A DNA stretch of 64,000 nucleotides from an uncultured Ignavibacteria bacterium (GCA_913061095.1 CAJXVM010000011.1:1-64000); one strand, 5' to 3'; shown: positions 35,127 to 45,252, counted from the first letter of the stretch. The notes: generated from the letters alone by a model not told the origin. Program-made: numbers and translations.

Positions 35127-37691
35127 ATGACTACGACAAAGAACGAGAGAACCCGCGCCTGGTGTGCCGCCTGCATGTGCGGCATCCTCGCCCTGCTGTG
35201 CCTGAGCACACACCTGCCGGCACAGGAGTCACACGAGTTTATATATACCGCCCGCAATTCCGCCAGAATGGATGCGCGTGGTGTCGCTGTCGGACCGGAA
35301 GGAAAAATTTTCCTGGCGAACGCAGAGGGCGGAATCAGGATGTACTGCTGCGACGGGATGCACATGACCTGCAAAGCAGAAGTATTCGATCTGGTTTCTC
35401 CGAGGAATATTGCGATACGAAACGATGGCACGGTGTTCGTCGCCTGCGGAGATGAGGTGCGCGCCTTCCGCTGCGACGATTCGACACTCTGCTGTACCGC
35501 GCAGCTCACTGTTGGCTCGGCGGCCGAAGACGTCGCGGTCGGTCCGGACGGAACATTGTTCGTGGCCTGCGCGAAGGAGGGCGTCCGCGCATATCAGTGC
35601 TCGGAAAACGCGTTTGTCCCCGTAGGGTACGTCAATGATGTGCCGCCCAACGGATTGGTGCGCGGCATCGGTATCATGCACGACGGCACGGTCATCGTGG
35701 CGACGGAGGGCGACGGACTGCGCGCCTATACGCACGCGGGAGGTTCCTTTGCTCCCGTCGCGTCACTGCAGATCGTCGGTGATGTTCGCCGCCTCGATAT
35801 CGGCGGCGACGGCACCGTGTATCTCGCGCAGGGCAACAGCGGACTGCATGCCTATCGACTCGAAGATGACACGTTTCTGCACCATGCGTCTGAATATCAC
35901 AACGTGTTCGTCAGTGACGTCGCCGCGGGATCGAACGGGCTCGTCTATGCGTCGGCCGATGACGGCCTCCACGCCTATACATCCACTCCGCATACGCTGA
36001 CGCTGCTGGCAACGGCAGCCGAGGAAACTCCCGCAGAAGGCGTTTGTGTGCACCCGGATAACACCGTCCTCCTTGCCTGCGGCACACACGGCCTGCACCG
36101 GTATGCGCTGCATGGGTCCGAGTTCTTCGGTGTCGCGTACGTGGACAACGACGTTCCCTATCGCGGTGAGGCGCGGGACGTGCAGATCTCTGAAGAGGGC
36201 ATCGTGTTTCTCGCCAATGGAATCGACGGGATTCATGCATACGAGTATACCGACGGCAGGCTCCGGCAGACGGCGCACACCATCGACAACGGAGCAGTGC
36301 TCAGTATCGGTGTCGGTCTGGACGGTTCGATCTGGATCGGCAACGACGAAAACGAGCTGTCACAGTATGGCTACGACAACGATTCCCTCGCGTTCTGGGG
36401 GGAGTTCGGGAGCATCGGCTCCGACCCGGAGGCGTATGTCACTGACTTTCTCTTCCCGGACCCTGACCGTGTCATTGTTTCCACGAGCGCGGGAGAACTG
36501 ATCCTCATCATGTCCGTCGGCGGGATGCCCTGGGATATCGCGGATGTGCGGCCGGGGGAAACGATCAGCTCTCTGGCTCTCGGACCGAGCGGCGAAATCA
36601 TCACGGCCGGCAGCGCGGGTATCGTCATCTATCGTATCGTCGACAACGATTTCGAAGAGATCGTTCCCGCCGATGACGGAGAGGTGGCAGTAAGCGTCGC
36701 CGTCGGACCGGATGGCACTCTTTTCGCACTCAGGGACTTCGGGACACTGTACGCCTACGAAATCGACGGGGATTCCCTGCACCGCACGGCATCCATTGAT
36801 CAACCGTGGGGGTATGGCTTCGGAGAGACCGGCATCGCGGTGGGACCGGATGGCACGGTCTTCAGCAGCGGTTCAGCGGGGACATACGCCTACCGCTATA
36901 CCGGGAGCGCCTTCATCAAAACGGCGACATTGCAGGGAACATCGGAAGGGATCGCGGTGGCACCGGACGGCACGGTATTTCTTCCCCGGGGGGATGCGGG
37001 GATGTTCGTCTACAGCTACACGGCAACGTCCGCGCGCGTCCCGCAGATCAGCGTGCAACCCCAGGCGCTGGATTTCGGGGATGTGCTCATCGATCAGCCG
37101 CGGCAGTACAGTCTCACCATCAGCAACACCGGCAGCGCCGCGCTGGAATTTTACGTGGAGATGCTGACCGGCGCGGATGCGGAGGATTTCCGCCTGAGCG
37201 CGACACTGCCGGATGACATCCCGGCGAATTCCGATATCGAGCTTGGCATCGTGTGCTATCCGCTGAGCGGCGGATCCAAAACCGCCGCCGTGCAAATCGG
37301 CACCAACGATCCGGTCAACCCGCTGATTGAAATCCCCCTGACGGCACAGGCCGGTCTTGGTCCGCTGGCGGACGAACAGCGTCCGGTGTCGGACGGCATC
37401 CGGCCGCGTCAGGACGTCCTGCCCTCGACAACCGCAACGCTGTCGCGGAATTACCCGAATCCCTTCAATCCCTCGACCACCATCGCATTCACCATCCCGC
37501 GCGAAGGACCGGTGCGGCTCACCGTGCGCAATCTCCTGGGCCAGGACGTCGCCATGCTCACCGACGGCGTGCTGCAGGCGGGGCGTCACACCGCGCGTTT
37601 CGACGCCACGGCACTGCCTTCGGGTCTCTACTTCTGCCGACTGGAATACGGCGGCCGCGTGCAGACAATGAAGATGACGCTGATGAAATAA
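35127..37691 (+). CDS. T9SS-secreted beta-propeller protein with choice-of-anchor D-like domain
   Basis: 854 residues. ATG 35127 (preceded by GCGGAGGACG) begins a signal peptide ending LPAQ. About fifteen ~42-residue units of the VAVGPDGTVFVACxxGLRAYxYxxxxF type (residues ~45-640) form one or two beta-propellers, similar in style to NHL/LVIVD repeat proteins. A choice-of-anchor D/ASPM-like Ig domain (PQALDFGDVLIDQP...ISNTGS) occupies ~655-755, and the T9SS type A domain (about 775-854) starts NYPNPFNPSTT. No active-site motif is visible; a binding or scaffold role at the surface is likely. The operator-bearing promoter at 34925-34971 precedes it, and the prolyl oligopeptidase follows after 70 bases. 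Confidence 0.9.
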   Translation: MTTTKNERTRAWCAACMCGILALLCLSTHLPAQESHEFIYTARNSARMDARGVAVGPEGKIFLANAEGGIRMYCCDGMHMTCKAEVFDLVSPRNIAIRNDGTVFVACGDEVRAFRCDDSTLCCTAQLTVGSAAEDVAVGPDGTLFVACAKEGVRAYQCSENAFVPVGYVNDVPPNGLVRGIGIMHDGTVIVATEGDGLRAYTHAGGSFAPVASLQIVGDVRRLDIGGDGTVYLAQGNSGLHAYRLEDDTFLHHASEYHNVFVSDVAAGSNGLVYASADDGLHAYTSTPHTLTLLATAAEETPAEGVCVHPDNTVLLACGTHGLHRYALHGSEFFGVAYVDNDVPYRGEARDVQISEEGIVFLANGIDGIHAYEYTDGRLRQTAHTIDNGAVLSIGVGLDGSIWIGNDENELSQYGYDNDSLAFWGEFGSIGSDPEAYVTDFLFPDPDRVIVSTSAGELILIMSVGGMPWDIADVRPGETISSLALGPSGEIITAGSAGIVIYRIVDNDFEEIVPADDGEVAVSVAVGPDGTLFALRDFGTLYAYEIDGDSLHRTASIDQPWGYGFGETGIAVGPDGTVFSSGSAGTYAYRYTGSAFIKTATLQGTSEGIAVAPDGTVFLPRGDAGMFVYSYTATSARVPQISVQPQALDFGDVLIDQPRQYSLTISNTGSAALEFYVEMLTGADAEDFRLSATLPDDIPANSDIELGIVCYPLSGGSKTAAVQIGTNDPVNPLIEIPLTAQAGLGPLADEQRPVSDGIRPRQDVLPSTTATLSRNYPNPFNPSTTIAFTIPREGPVRLTVRNLLGQDVAMLTDGVLQAGRHTARFDATALPSGLYFCRLEYGGRVQTMKMTLMK

Positions 37692-37761
37692 CACCGCGCG
37701 AAAGATCCCATACTGCGCCGCTGTGATTTGTGCGGAGCATCACCCATCATGGAGGTACATC

Positions 37762-39843
37762 ATGAAATGCAGCACATCACTGACGGTCATCTGCATCGCC
37801 ATCCTGCTGCCGGCCACTCTGCTCTGCCAGGAAGACGATCCCTACCTCTGGCTGGAAGACATCCAGGGGGAAAAAGCACTCGCGTGGGTCGGCGCGCAGA
37901 ACGACAGAACGGTTGACGCGATCGCCGGAAATCCCGCCTTCGACGGCATGAAGGAGCGGATTCTCTCGATCCTCAATTCGAAGGATCGCATCCCGAGCCC
38001 ATCCATCAGGGGCGAATACATCTACAATTTCTGGAAGGACGCGGTGCATGCGCGCGGCATCCTGCGGCGCGTGCCCCTTGAGGGGTATTTCACCGACGAC
38101 CCGGATTGGGAGACCGTGCTGGACATCGACGCACTGAGCGCGGCAGAGGGCGTGAACTGGTCCTTCGGCGGAGCGCAGTACCTGTATCCCGATTATGACC
38201 GCTGCATGATCCGCCTCTCGCGCGGTGGCAGCGACGCGGTCGAAATGCGTGAGTTCGATCTGACGACCGGGACGTTCGTGCAGGGCGGATTTTTCCTGCC
38301 CACGGCGAAAGCCTTCGCGGGTTGGATCGATGAAAACACGCTGCTGGTTTCGACGGATTTCGGGGAAGGAAGCACGACGCAATCCGGCTATCCGCGCATC
38401 GTGAAACGATGGAAACGCGGCACATCGCTGGAGGAGGCGGAGACACTGTTTGAAGGAGAGGAAAGCGATGTCGCGGTCGTAGGGTTCGTCGTCGACACAC
38501 CGGAGCGGCAGTATCTCGTGGTCTACCGTTCCATCACCACATTCACTTCCCATGCGCACGTTCTCGAGGACGGCGCGTTCGTGAAACTGGACATCCCCGA
38601 GGATGCGCAGTTCGGCGGATTCTTCAAGGGCAACCTGCTCGTCTTCCCTCGTTCGGACTGGGACATCGGCGGGCGCAGCTACCCGGCGGGGGCGATGCTC
38701 GCCATCAATTATGACGCGTTTCTCGAGGGTGACCGGGCGTTCGAGGTCCTGTTCACACCGGAGGAACGGACAAGTCTTGACACCTTCGGCGCCACCCGGG
38801 ATGCGATGCTGGTTTCGGTCCTCAACAATGTCCGCAGTGAACTCTACCGGTGGAGTTTCGAAGACGGCGCGTGGTCGGTATCGCGGATCGATCTGCCGGA
38901 GAATGGCAGCATTTCGGTCGGCTCGGCCGATGAGTTTTCCGACCGGTTCTTCTTTTATTACGAAGACTTCCTCGAGCCCCGCACGATGTATTATGCATCG
39001 GGGGAAAAGCCGGATATTCGCGTGGCGCGCAGCCTTCCGCATTACTTCGATGCAGAGAATCTCGAGGTGCATCAGTATGAAGCGAGGTCAGCGGACGGCG
39101 AACAGATTCCCTATTTCGTCGTTGCGCGCAACGATGTTCCGCTGGACGGCAGCAGTCCGACACTGCTCTATGCGTATGGCGGATTCGAGGTCGCGATGCG
39201 TCCCCGGTACAGCGCCACGGTGGGCGCCGCATGGCTGGAGCATGGCGGCGTGTACGTGATGGCGAACATCCGGGGCGGCGGGGAGTTCGGTCCGAAATGG
39301 CATCAGGCCGCCCGGCGGGAGAAACGTCAGACGGCGTTCAACGATTTCTACGCCGTGTCGGAAGACCTGATCCGGCGAAAGGTCACCTCGCCCGCGCATC
39401 TCGGCATCATGGGTGGCAGCAACGGGGGGCTCCTGGTCGGCGTTGCACTGACCCAGCATCCGGAGCTCTACCGCGCCGTCGTATGCAGCAATCCCCTGCT
39501 CGACATGAAGCGGTATCACACCCTGCTGGCAGGTGCGAGCTGGATGGACGAATACGGTGATCCCGGCAATCCCGACGACTGGAAATTCATCAGCCGATAC
39601 TCTCCGTACCATAATCTCTCGGTTGCGGCGCACTATCCTGCCGTTCTTTTCACCACCACCACGCACGACGATCGCGTCCACCCCGGTCACGCCCGAAAAA
39701 TGGCCGCGAAGATGACGGAGCTGGGACACGACATCCTGTACTTCGAAAACACCGAAGGTGGCCACGGATCCGGGGTCACCAACGAGCAGCGCGCGTACAT
39801 GACGAGCATCGAGTTCGCGTTTCTGCTGAACACGCTGAAATAG
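37762..39843 (+). CDS. Secreted prolyl oligopeptidase family serine protease (S9A)
   Basis: 693 residues, the usual length for prolyl oligopeptidase. The ATG at 37762 follows GGAGGTACATC and begins a signal peptide (ILLPATLLCQ). An N-terminal S9 segment starts DDPYLWLEDIQGEKALAWV. A seven-bladed propeller covers the middle, and the alpha/beta-hydrolase domain starts near residue 430. The catalytic triad is visible: S553 in GGSNGGLL, Asp in HDDRVHPGH (636-637) and H668 in EGGHGSG. These enzymes cleave short peptides after proline. The signal peptide places it in the periplasm or outside, where it may degrade peptides released by secreted proteases such as the S8 enzyme at 42586. Palindrome repeats begin three bases after its stop. 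Confidence 0.95.
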   Translation: MKCSTSLTVICIAILLPATLLCQEDDPYLWLEDIQGEKALAWVGAQNDRTVDAIAGNPAFDGMKERILSILNSKDRIPSPSIRGEYIYNFWKDAVHARGILRRVPLEGYFTDDPDWETVLDIDALSAAEGVNWSFGGAQYLYPDYDRCMIRLSRGGSDAVEMREFDLTTGTFVQGGFFLPTAKAFAGWIDENTLLVSTDFGEGSTTQSGYPRIVKRWKRGTSLEEAETLFEGEESDVAVVGFVVDTPERQYLVVYRSITTFTSHAHVLEDGAFVKLDIPEDAQFGGFFKGNLLVFPRSDWDIGGRSYPAGAMLAINYDAFLEGDRAFEVLFTPEERTSLDTFGATRDAMLVSVLNNVRSELYRWSFEDGAWSVSRIDLPENGSISVGSADEFSDRFFFYYEDFLEPRTMYYASGEKPDIRVARSLPHYFDAENLEVHQYEARSADGEQIPYFVVARNDVPLDGSSPTLLYAYGGFEVAMRPRYSATVGAAWLEHGGVYVMANIRGGGEFGPKWHQAARREKRQTAFNDFYAVSEDLIRRKVTSPAHLGIMGGSNGGLLVGVALTQHPELYRAVVCSNPLLDMKRYHTLLAGASWMDEYGDPGNPDDWKFISRYSPYHNLSVAAHYPAVLFTTTTHDDRVHPGHARKMAAKMTELGHDILYFENTEGGHGSGVTNEQRAYMTSIEFAFLLNTLK

Positions 39844-39845
39844 AT

Positions 39846-39937
39846 TTTTACCCGGGTAATATCCCTGAAAACGGGGGTTTTACCCGGGTAATAATACGTT
39901 TTTACCCGGGTAAATTGCCATTTTTACCCGGGTATTA
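39846..39937. repeat. Four-copy cluster of the TTTTACCCGGGTAAAA-type palindrome
   Basis: Four CCCGGG-centred sites with TTTTACCCGGGTAA cores, centres at 39853.5, 39885.5, 39907.5 and 39929.5. Spacings are 32, 22 and 22 bases, close to three, two and two helical turns. The outer arms are imperfect (for example GGTAATA, GGTATTA). The cluster sits between the protease stop at 39843 and the barrel gene start at 40055. Confidence 0.92.
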
Positions 39938-40054
39938 TTTGCAATCACTGTTCAGATTCACCGGCCTGCCAGCGGGATGTCTTGAATTTTCGCATTCCTT
40001 TCGCGATGTTGCGCCTGTCCCGATGCAGCGTTTTTCCATTGTCCCGTTACCGTC

Positions 40055-40726
40055 GTGCGCAGTCTTATCACAGCATTGCTTGTTCTCTGCATTCCTCCGT
40101 TGCTGAGCGCCCAGCCCGCGACGCGGCTCGGCGTATACGACGGGATGGGATTCTCGGTGATCGAGTACAATTTCTACGGCCGCGAGCATGACCGGAATTT
40201 CGAATCGATGGCGCATCTCGGACTGGTGGTCGGGATTCCGCTGGCGGACAACCTTCTGCTCTCGGTGCGTCCCGCGCTGACGACGCTGAACGGCACGGCA
40301 GGACTCGCGGCCCGGTTGCGCGACGACGGCGGCACGCGAAGCTACCGCGGGATGATCAAGGAACAATGGGTGCTTGAAACACCCGTGCTGGCGAAGATGG
40401 TATTCAACGGCGAGGAAATGCGCCCGTACCTGGCCGCTGGTCCCTACCTGATCTTCAACGGCAATCCTGCAGAGATCGAGGTGACCGGAGACGTCGATCC
40501 CGCCAGTCCCGTGACGGCAACGTATCCAACGCTGAGCGGCGGAGTGATGGCGGCCGTCGGTGTGGAGATCCGTGCCGCCTCGATGCTCATCATCGCTCCC
40601 GAGCTGGCCGTACGCCAGGGTTTCGCCGCTCCGATCGACACCCCCATCCTCACCCAGTCCAATACCCCCCGTTTTCTCTTCAGCGTCGGCATCATCTTCC
40701 CCATTTCACACGAGCGCTGGAAGTAA
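40055..40726 (+). CDS. Outer-membrane beta-barrel-like protein
   Basis: 223 residues from a GTG start at 40055, directly followed by a signal sequence (LITALLVLCIPPLLSAQ). The remainder alternates hydrophobic and polar residues in strands of 8-10, with glycines and aromatics (LGLVVGIPLADNLLLSVRP; FLFSVGIIFPI), as in PorT/OmpW-type small barrels. It lacks the terminal aromatic F/W signature in clear form (ends HERWK). No better start was seen. The upstream region holds the four-copy palindrome cluster, about 120 bases before the start, which may be an operator for this gene. Function unknown; outer-membrane location inferred. Confidence 0.78.
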   Translation: MRSLITALLVLCIPPLLSAQPATRLGVYDGMGFSVIEYNFYGREHDRNFESMAHLGLVVGIPLADNLLLSVRPALTTLNGTAGLAARLRDDGGTRSYRGMIKEQWVLETPVLAKMVFNGEEMRPYLAAGPYLIFNGNPAEIEVTGDVDPASPVTATYPTLSGGVMAAVGVEIRAASMLIIAPELAVRQGFAAPIDTPILTQSNTPRFLFSVGIIFPISHERWK

Positions 40727-40939
40727 CACAGCCGCAGCACACCGGCGTTTCACCTCCACACAGTGCATCACACGAACGCATGCAGTCCATTCCGCATCCC
40801 CCGGAACGTCTTCCGCCGGGGCACGGTTATGTGAACAACGCATGACCATTGAAGCGGATCTGACGATCCCGCCGGCCGGCAATCCACGATACGCTGGAAC
40901 CCGGCTGCGCCGAAACCGGAACATGAGAGGCGGTGCAGG

Positions 40940-42280
40940 ATGACAAAAAAGAAACGTGTGGTAGTCCTCGGCGGCGGTTTTGCCGGCGCTTACTGCGCGC
41001 AGCAGCTCGAGCGGCGCGTCGACCGCAGCGCGGTCGAGATCATTCTCATCGACAGGCGGAATTACTTCATCTTCTATCCCCTGCTCGTCGAGGCGGGGAC
41101 GGGAAGCCTGGAGCCGCGGCATTCCGTCGTGTCGCTCCGGCATTTTCTCCGGCATACGACACTGCGGATGGGTACGGTGCGGGATATAGATTTCGCGCAG
41201 CGGACGGTGTACTTCACGCAGGACGATCCGCTCGGCGAAAGCAGCCTGGCGTATGACCATCTCGTCATCGCGCTCGGCAGCGTCACGATGATTCCGCCGA
41301 TCCCGGGCCTGCGGGAACACGGATTCGAACTCAAGGAACTGCGCGATGCCGTGGCCCTGCGCGACCGGGCGATTCAGCTTCTCGAACTCGCCGACGCGAC
41401 CGAGGACGAGGCGCAGCGGCGAGCCCTTCTGCATTTCGTGGTCGTGGGCGGGAGTTTCACCGGCGTCGAGGTGGCGGGGGAGTTCGACGTGTTCCTCAAG
41501 GAGGCTTCGCGCGACTATGCCAACGTGCGGGCGCGGGACTGCCGGGTCACGCTGGTCGAGATGCAGAAGCGCATTCTGCCCGCGCTCGACGAGGAACTCG
41601 GGGAGTACGCGGCAGAGCAGCTGCAGCGGCGCGGCGTGCGCATCATGACGGAGGAGACGGTGTCGTCCGTGCACGCGGATCACGCCCTGTGCGAGAGCGG
41701 CGAGCGCCTCGACGCGCACACGCTCATCTGGGCGGCGGGCATCGCTCCTCCTCCCCTCGTCACGGATCTCGACCTCCCCACCGACGAGCGCGGCTACATT
41801 CTCTGCGAGCGCGACCTGCGTGTGCAGGGCCGCGACGACGTGTGGGCCATCGGCGACTGTGCCGTGAACATTGACGCGGACGGGAAGCCGTATCCCGCCA
41901 CTGCGCAGCATGCCGTGCGCCAGGCGGAATCGGCGGCGAAAAACATCGCGGCGGTGCTGCGCGGGCAGGCGGCACAGCCCTGCGACATCACACCCCGCGG
42001 CACGCTCGCGGCGCTCGGCTGCCGCACGGCCGTCGCGCGCATTTTCAACATCAAGCTTTCGGGCTTCCCCGCCTGGTTCCTCTGGCGCACGGTGTACCTG
42101 ATGAAGATGCCCGGCTGGGCACGGCGCCTGCGCGTGGCGCTCGACTGGACGATGTCGCTGTTTTTCCGCCGCTCCGTCGTACAGCTCGGGATACACCGGC
42201 GGGACGCAGGACGCCGGCAGAAGGATGACGCTTCGGACAGCGGGACCAGTGAACGGCGGCATGAGCTGGAAGCGACATAA
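40940..42280 (+). CDS. ndh: Type II NADH:quinone oxidoreductase (NDH-2)
   Basis: 446 residues. The N-terminal FAD-binding Rossmann motif is VVVLGGGFAGAYCAQQLE; the second, NADH-binding motif is VVVGGSFTGVEVAGEF (near 170); the second FAD motif VWAIGDCAV lies near 306. The C-terminus carries an aromatic and basic amphipathic helix region (PAWFLWRTVYLMKMPGWARR) that attaches NDH-2 to the inner face of the membrane, then a polar tail. The enzyme passes electrons from NADH to quinone without pumping protons. ATG 40940 is chosen for its direct fit to the FAD motif; GGTGCAGG precedes it. It is the only central-metabolism gene in the window and stands alone; the 213 bases upstream show no feature. 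Confidence 0.93.
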   Translation: MTKKKRVVVLGGGFAGAYCAQQLERRVDRSAVEIILIDRRNYFIFYPLLVEAGTGSLEPRHSVVSLRHFLRHTTLRMGTVRDIDFAQRTVYFTQDDPLGESSLAYDHLVIALGSVTMIPPIPGLREHGFELKELRDAVALRDRAIQLLELADATEDEAQRRALLHFVVVGGSFTGVEVAGEFDVFLKEASRDYANVRARDCRVTLVEMQKRILPALDEELGEYAAEQLQRRGVRIMTEETVSSVHADHALCESGERLDAHTLIWAAGIAPPPLVTDLDLPTDERGYILCERDLRVQGRDDVWAIGDCAVNIDADGKPYPATAQHAVRQAESAAKNIAAVLRGQAAQPCDITPRGTLAALGCRTAVARIFNIKLSGFPAWFLWRTVYLMKMPGWARRLRVALDWTMSLFFRRSVVQLGIHRRDAGRRQKDDASDSGTSERRHELEAT

Positions 42281-42343
42281 CTGCCGTTTTTCCATCCCTT
42301 CCGCAGCCGTTTCCCCTCATCAAAAATAAACATGGATGACAGG

Positions 42344-42372
42344 TTGACATTAGGGATGTCCTCCTGTATATT
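42344..42372 (+). promoter_or_regulatory. Sigma-70-like promoter TTGACA-N17-TATATT
   Basis: -35 TTGACA (42344-42349), 17-base spacer, -10 TATATT (42367-42372). It serves the subtilisin-like gene with a ~205-base leader; an upstream in-frame extension exists in that leader but is not needed. Confidence 0.7.
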
Positions 42373-42585
42373 TTCCATGCAACTTTAACGCTAAGATATT
42401 TTTTTAGCCAGCCGCCCTGCGATGGCCGGGTTTTCGCCTGATGGTATTTCATGCCCTTCCGACGGAAGGCCCTTCCATTCATGTTGACCGGCGGTGTGTC
42501 CATCCCGATCCCCCGTATTGCGTGCCATGTTCCCGGCCGCGGTGCGGTACACACACTATTCTTTCCATACATCAATGGAGTATCC

Positions 42586-45252
42586 ATGAATTCCGTTTTG
42601 TCCATATACAGACGCATCGGTGCCGCGTGTTTCGCGGTCATTCTTCTGACATCGCTTTCCTGGACTGCCGACGCACAGGAACGCGGACGAGCCGACAACG
42701 ACCGGGACCTGAAACCGAGGAAACTTGCCGAAAAGCCGAGACACACACCTGCCCGCGACTGGGATGACACGAAGCGTATCGAGGTAAAGTTCATGGACGG
42801 CCTCCGTTTCGACGTCACTCCCTCCGGTGTGCTCATTGAGCGTCCCCAGCGGGGCCTGCGCAGTGGGCTCTCACGTGCCACGCTGGCGCGCATCATCAGC
42901 CAGGGCGGACGCTGGCATCGCATGGTGCCCGTGCCGGAAGAGGAAATGGACCGTCTGCAGGGAAAAGCGGAGCGTAATCTCGGCAGGGAAATCGCCGACA
43001 TGAACAGCTACTACATCCTCACCGTACCCGAGAAGTCCATGTCCGAAGAGTGGATCAATCTGCTCAACGATCTGCCGGATGTGGAAATTGCGACATTCAT
43101 GCCGCTTCCTCCTCCCATGCCATTGCCCGGCGACTACGAGGCGGACCAGGATTACCTGGAAGCGGCCACCGACGGCATCGATGCCAATTCCTACGCATGG
43201 AGCGTTCCCGGAGGTACAGGCGCGAATGTGCGGATCGTCGATCTCGAATATTCCTGGAATCTGAATCACGACGACCTCCCTTCGGTCACCACGCTGATCC
43301 CCGCCGGTCGTACGGCACAGGATCCGTTCAGTGACGACAACCACGGCACGGCGGTCCTCGGCGAGTACGGAAGCCTGAACAACGGCTGGGGAACCACCGG
43401 CAGTGCGTACGACGCGCAGCTGTTCGTCGCACCGGTGAGCTGGGACAACGGCTACAACCTCGCTGCCGCGATTACGAACGCCATGAGCTCCCTTTCCGCC
43501 GGTGACATCATGCTTATCGAGCAGCAGACGCGGGGACCGAACTATATCGACAATACGTCACAGTTCGGCCTCGTGCCGTCTGAATGGCAGAAATCCGTGT
43601 ACGACGCGATTGTCGTTGCCGTCAACAACGGGATTCACGTCGTGGAGGCAGCGGGGAACGGAAGCCAGAACCTGGACGCTCCGGAATACAGTTCGGGCAA
43701 CGGCGGACATCATCCGTTCGACGGCTCGATCAACTCGGGTGCCATCATTGTCGGCGCCGGCGCGGCGCCCGGCGGCTCGACAACCGACCGCTCGCGGCTG
43801 GGGTTCTCCAATTACGGTTCGCGTGTAAATCTGCAGGGCTACGGCCAGTCGGTGATGACGACCGGCTACGGCGGTCACTATTCCGCCGAAGGCAAGGACC
43901 GCTGGTACACCAGCACGTTCAGTGGAACCTCGAGCGCCTCACCGATCGTCACCGGCGCTGTCGCGCTTGTCAACAGTATCCATGAGGAACTGAACGCCGG
44001 CACTCCCGTCACACCGGCGGCGATGCGCACGCTGCTGATGGCCACAGGATCGCCGCAGCAGGCCGGCACCAATCCGGTATCGGAAAATATCGGTCCCCGC
44101 CCGAGCATCCTCGCAGCCATTCAGTCCATCGAACCGTGTGTTCTCACCTGTCCCGCCGACATGACGGTTTCAAACGATCTTGATGAATGCGGGGCGTATG
44201 TATCGTACCCCGCGCCCATATCGAGTGCCACCTGCGGAACGGTCACCACATCCCCGGTGTCGGGATCATTCTTCCCCGTGGGGACCACGACGGTGAACGT
44301 ATCCACCGCTTCAAACGACAACTGCTCGTTCACGATTACGGTTGAGGACACGCAGAAACCTTCGATCGTATGTCCCGCCGACATCACTGTCGGCAACGAT
44401 CCCGGCCAATGCAGTGCCGTTGTGAATTTCACTCCGACGGTGTCGGACAACTGTCCGGGCGTCACGTATGTCTGTTCGCCTCCCTCCGGCTACGCGTTCC
44501 CTGTCGGCGTCACCACGGTGACCTGCACGGCGACAGATGCCGCGAACAACACCGAGGTCTGCACGTTCGACGTGACGGTCAATGACGTGGAGGATCCGAC
44601 CATCACCGTGTCGGTGGATCCCACGATGCTCTGGCCTCCCAATCACAAGATGAAGAAGATCAATGCCACGGTGACGACCACGGACAACTGTCCGGGCGAA
44701 ACCTTCGTGCTGACATCCATCACGAGCAACGAGGCCGACAACGGGCTCGGCGACGGCGACTTCCCGAACGACATTCAGGGTGCGTCGTACAACTCGGATG
44801 ATCTCATGTTCCGTGTGCGCGCCGAGCGTTCCGGACTGGGCAGCGGTCGTGTGTACACGGTGAAGTACACGGTCACCGACGCCGCGAACAACATGGCCTC
44901 GGCTGAGGCGACGGTTACCGTACCGTTCGACATGGACAAGCGCATCGCGCCGTTTGCCAGCGCGCCCGAGAGCTACAGCCTCGCGCAGAACTACCCCAAC
45001 CCCTTCAACCCGACGACCATGATCCGCTACGCGCTTCCCGCCACCGCCACGGTGACGCTGCGCGTGTACAACGCACTCGGACGCGAAGTCGCCGTTCTCG
45101 TCCGCAGCGCGGAGCAGCGTGCGGGCATGTACGAAGTCGCCTTTGACGGACTGGACCTGCAGTCCGGAGTCTACTCGTACTCCCTTGTCGCCACCGAAGC
45201 CGGCTCGGATCGCGTCTTCACGCAGACGCGAAACATGGTCCTCATGAAATAA
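42586..45252 (+). CDS. T9SS-secreted subtilisin-like (S8) serine protease with HYR domains
   Basis: 888 residues from ATG 42586, chosen because a signal peptide (ending WTADAQ) follows directly and GGAG precedes it. The peptidase domain (about 195-510) has the catalytic triad D219 (RIVDLEYSW), H253 (DNHGTA) and S449 (GTSSASP). Two HYR domains (about 520-675, CPADMTV and CPADITV starts) follow, then the MLWPPNHKM module (about 680-785) also found in the 13812 protein, and a type A T9SS domain (about 800-888, NYPNPFNPTT). Extracellular subtilases of this kind degrade environmental protein or mature other surface proteins; HYR modules mediate adhesion. The call rests on a full triad. Confidence 0.94.
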   Translation: MNSVLSIYRRIGAACFAVILLTSLSWTADAQERGRADNDRDLKPRKLAEKPRHTPARDWDDTKRIEVKFMDGLRFDVTPSGVLIERPQRGLRSGLSRATLARIISQGGRWHRMVPVPEEEMDRLQGKAERNLGREIADMNSYYILTVPEKSMSEEWINLLNDLPDVEIATFMPLPPPMPLPGDYEADQDYLEAATDGIDANSYAWSVPGGTGANVRIVDLEYSWNLNHDDLPSVTTLIPAGRTAQDPFSDDNHGTAVLGEYGSLNNGWGTTGSAYDAQLFVAPVSWDNGYNLAAAITNAMSSLSAGDIMLIEQQTRGPNYIDNTSQFGLVPSEWQKSVYDAIVVAVNNGIHVVEAAGNGSQNLDAPEYSSGNGGHHPFDGSINSGAIIVGAGAAPGGSTTDRSRLGFSNYGSRVNLQGYGQSVMTTGYGGHYSAEGKDRWYTSTFSGTSSASPIVTGAVALVNSIHEELNAGTPVTPAAMRTLLMATGSPQQAGTNPVSENIGPRPSILAAIQSIEPCVLTCPADMTVSNDLDECGAYVSYPAPISSATCGTVTTSPVSGSFFPVGTTTVNVSTASNDNCSFTITVEDTQKPSIVCPADITVGNDPGQCSAVVNFTPTVSDNCPGVTYVCSPPSGYAFPVGVTTVTCTATDAANNTEVCTFDVTVNDVEDPTITVSVDPTMLWPPNHKMKKINATVTTTDNCPGETFVLTSITSNEADNGLGDGDFPNDIQGASYNSDDLMFRVRAERSGLGSGRVYTVKYTVTDAANNMASAEATVTVPFDMDKRIAPFASAPESYSLAQNYPNPFNPTTMIRYALPATATVTLRVYNALGREVAVLVRSAEQRAGMYEVAFDGLDLQSGVYSYSLVATEAGSDRVFTQTRNMVLMK

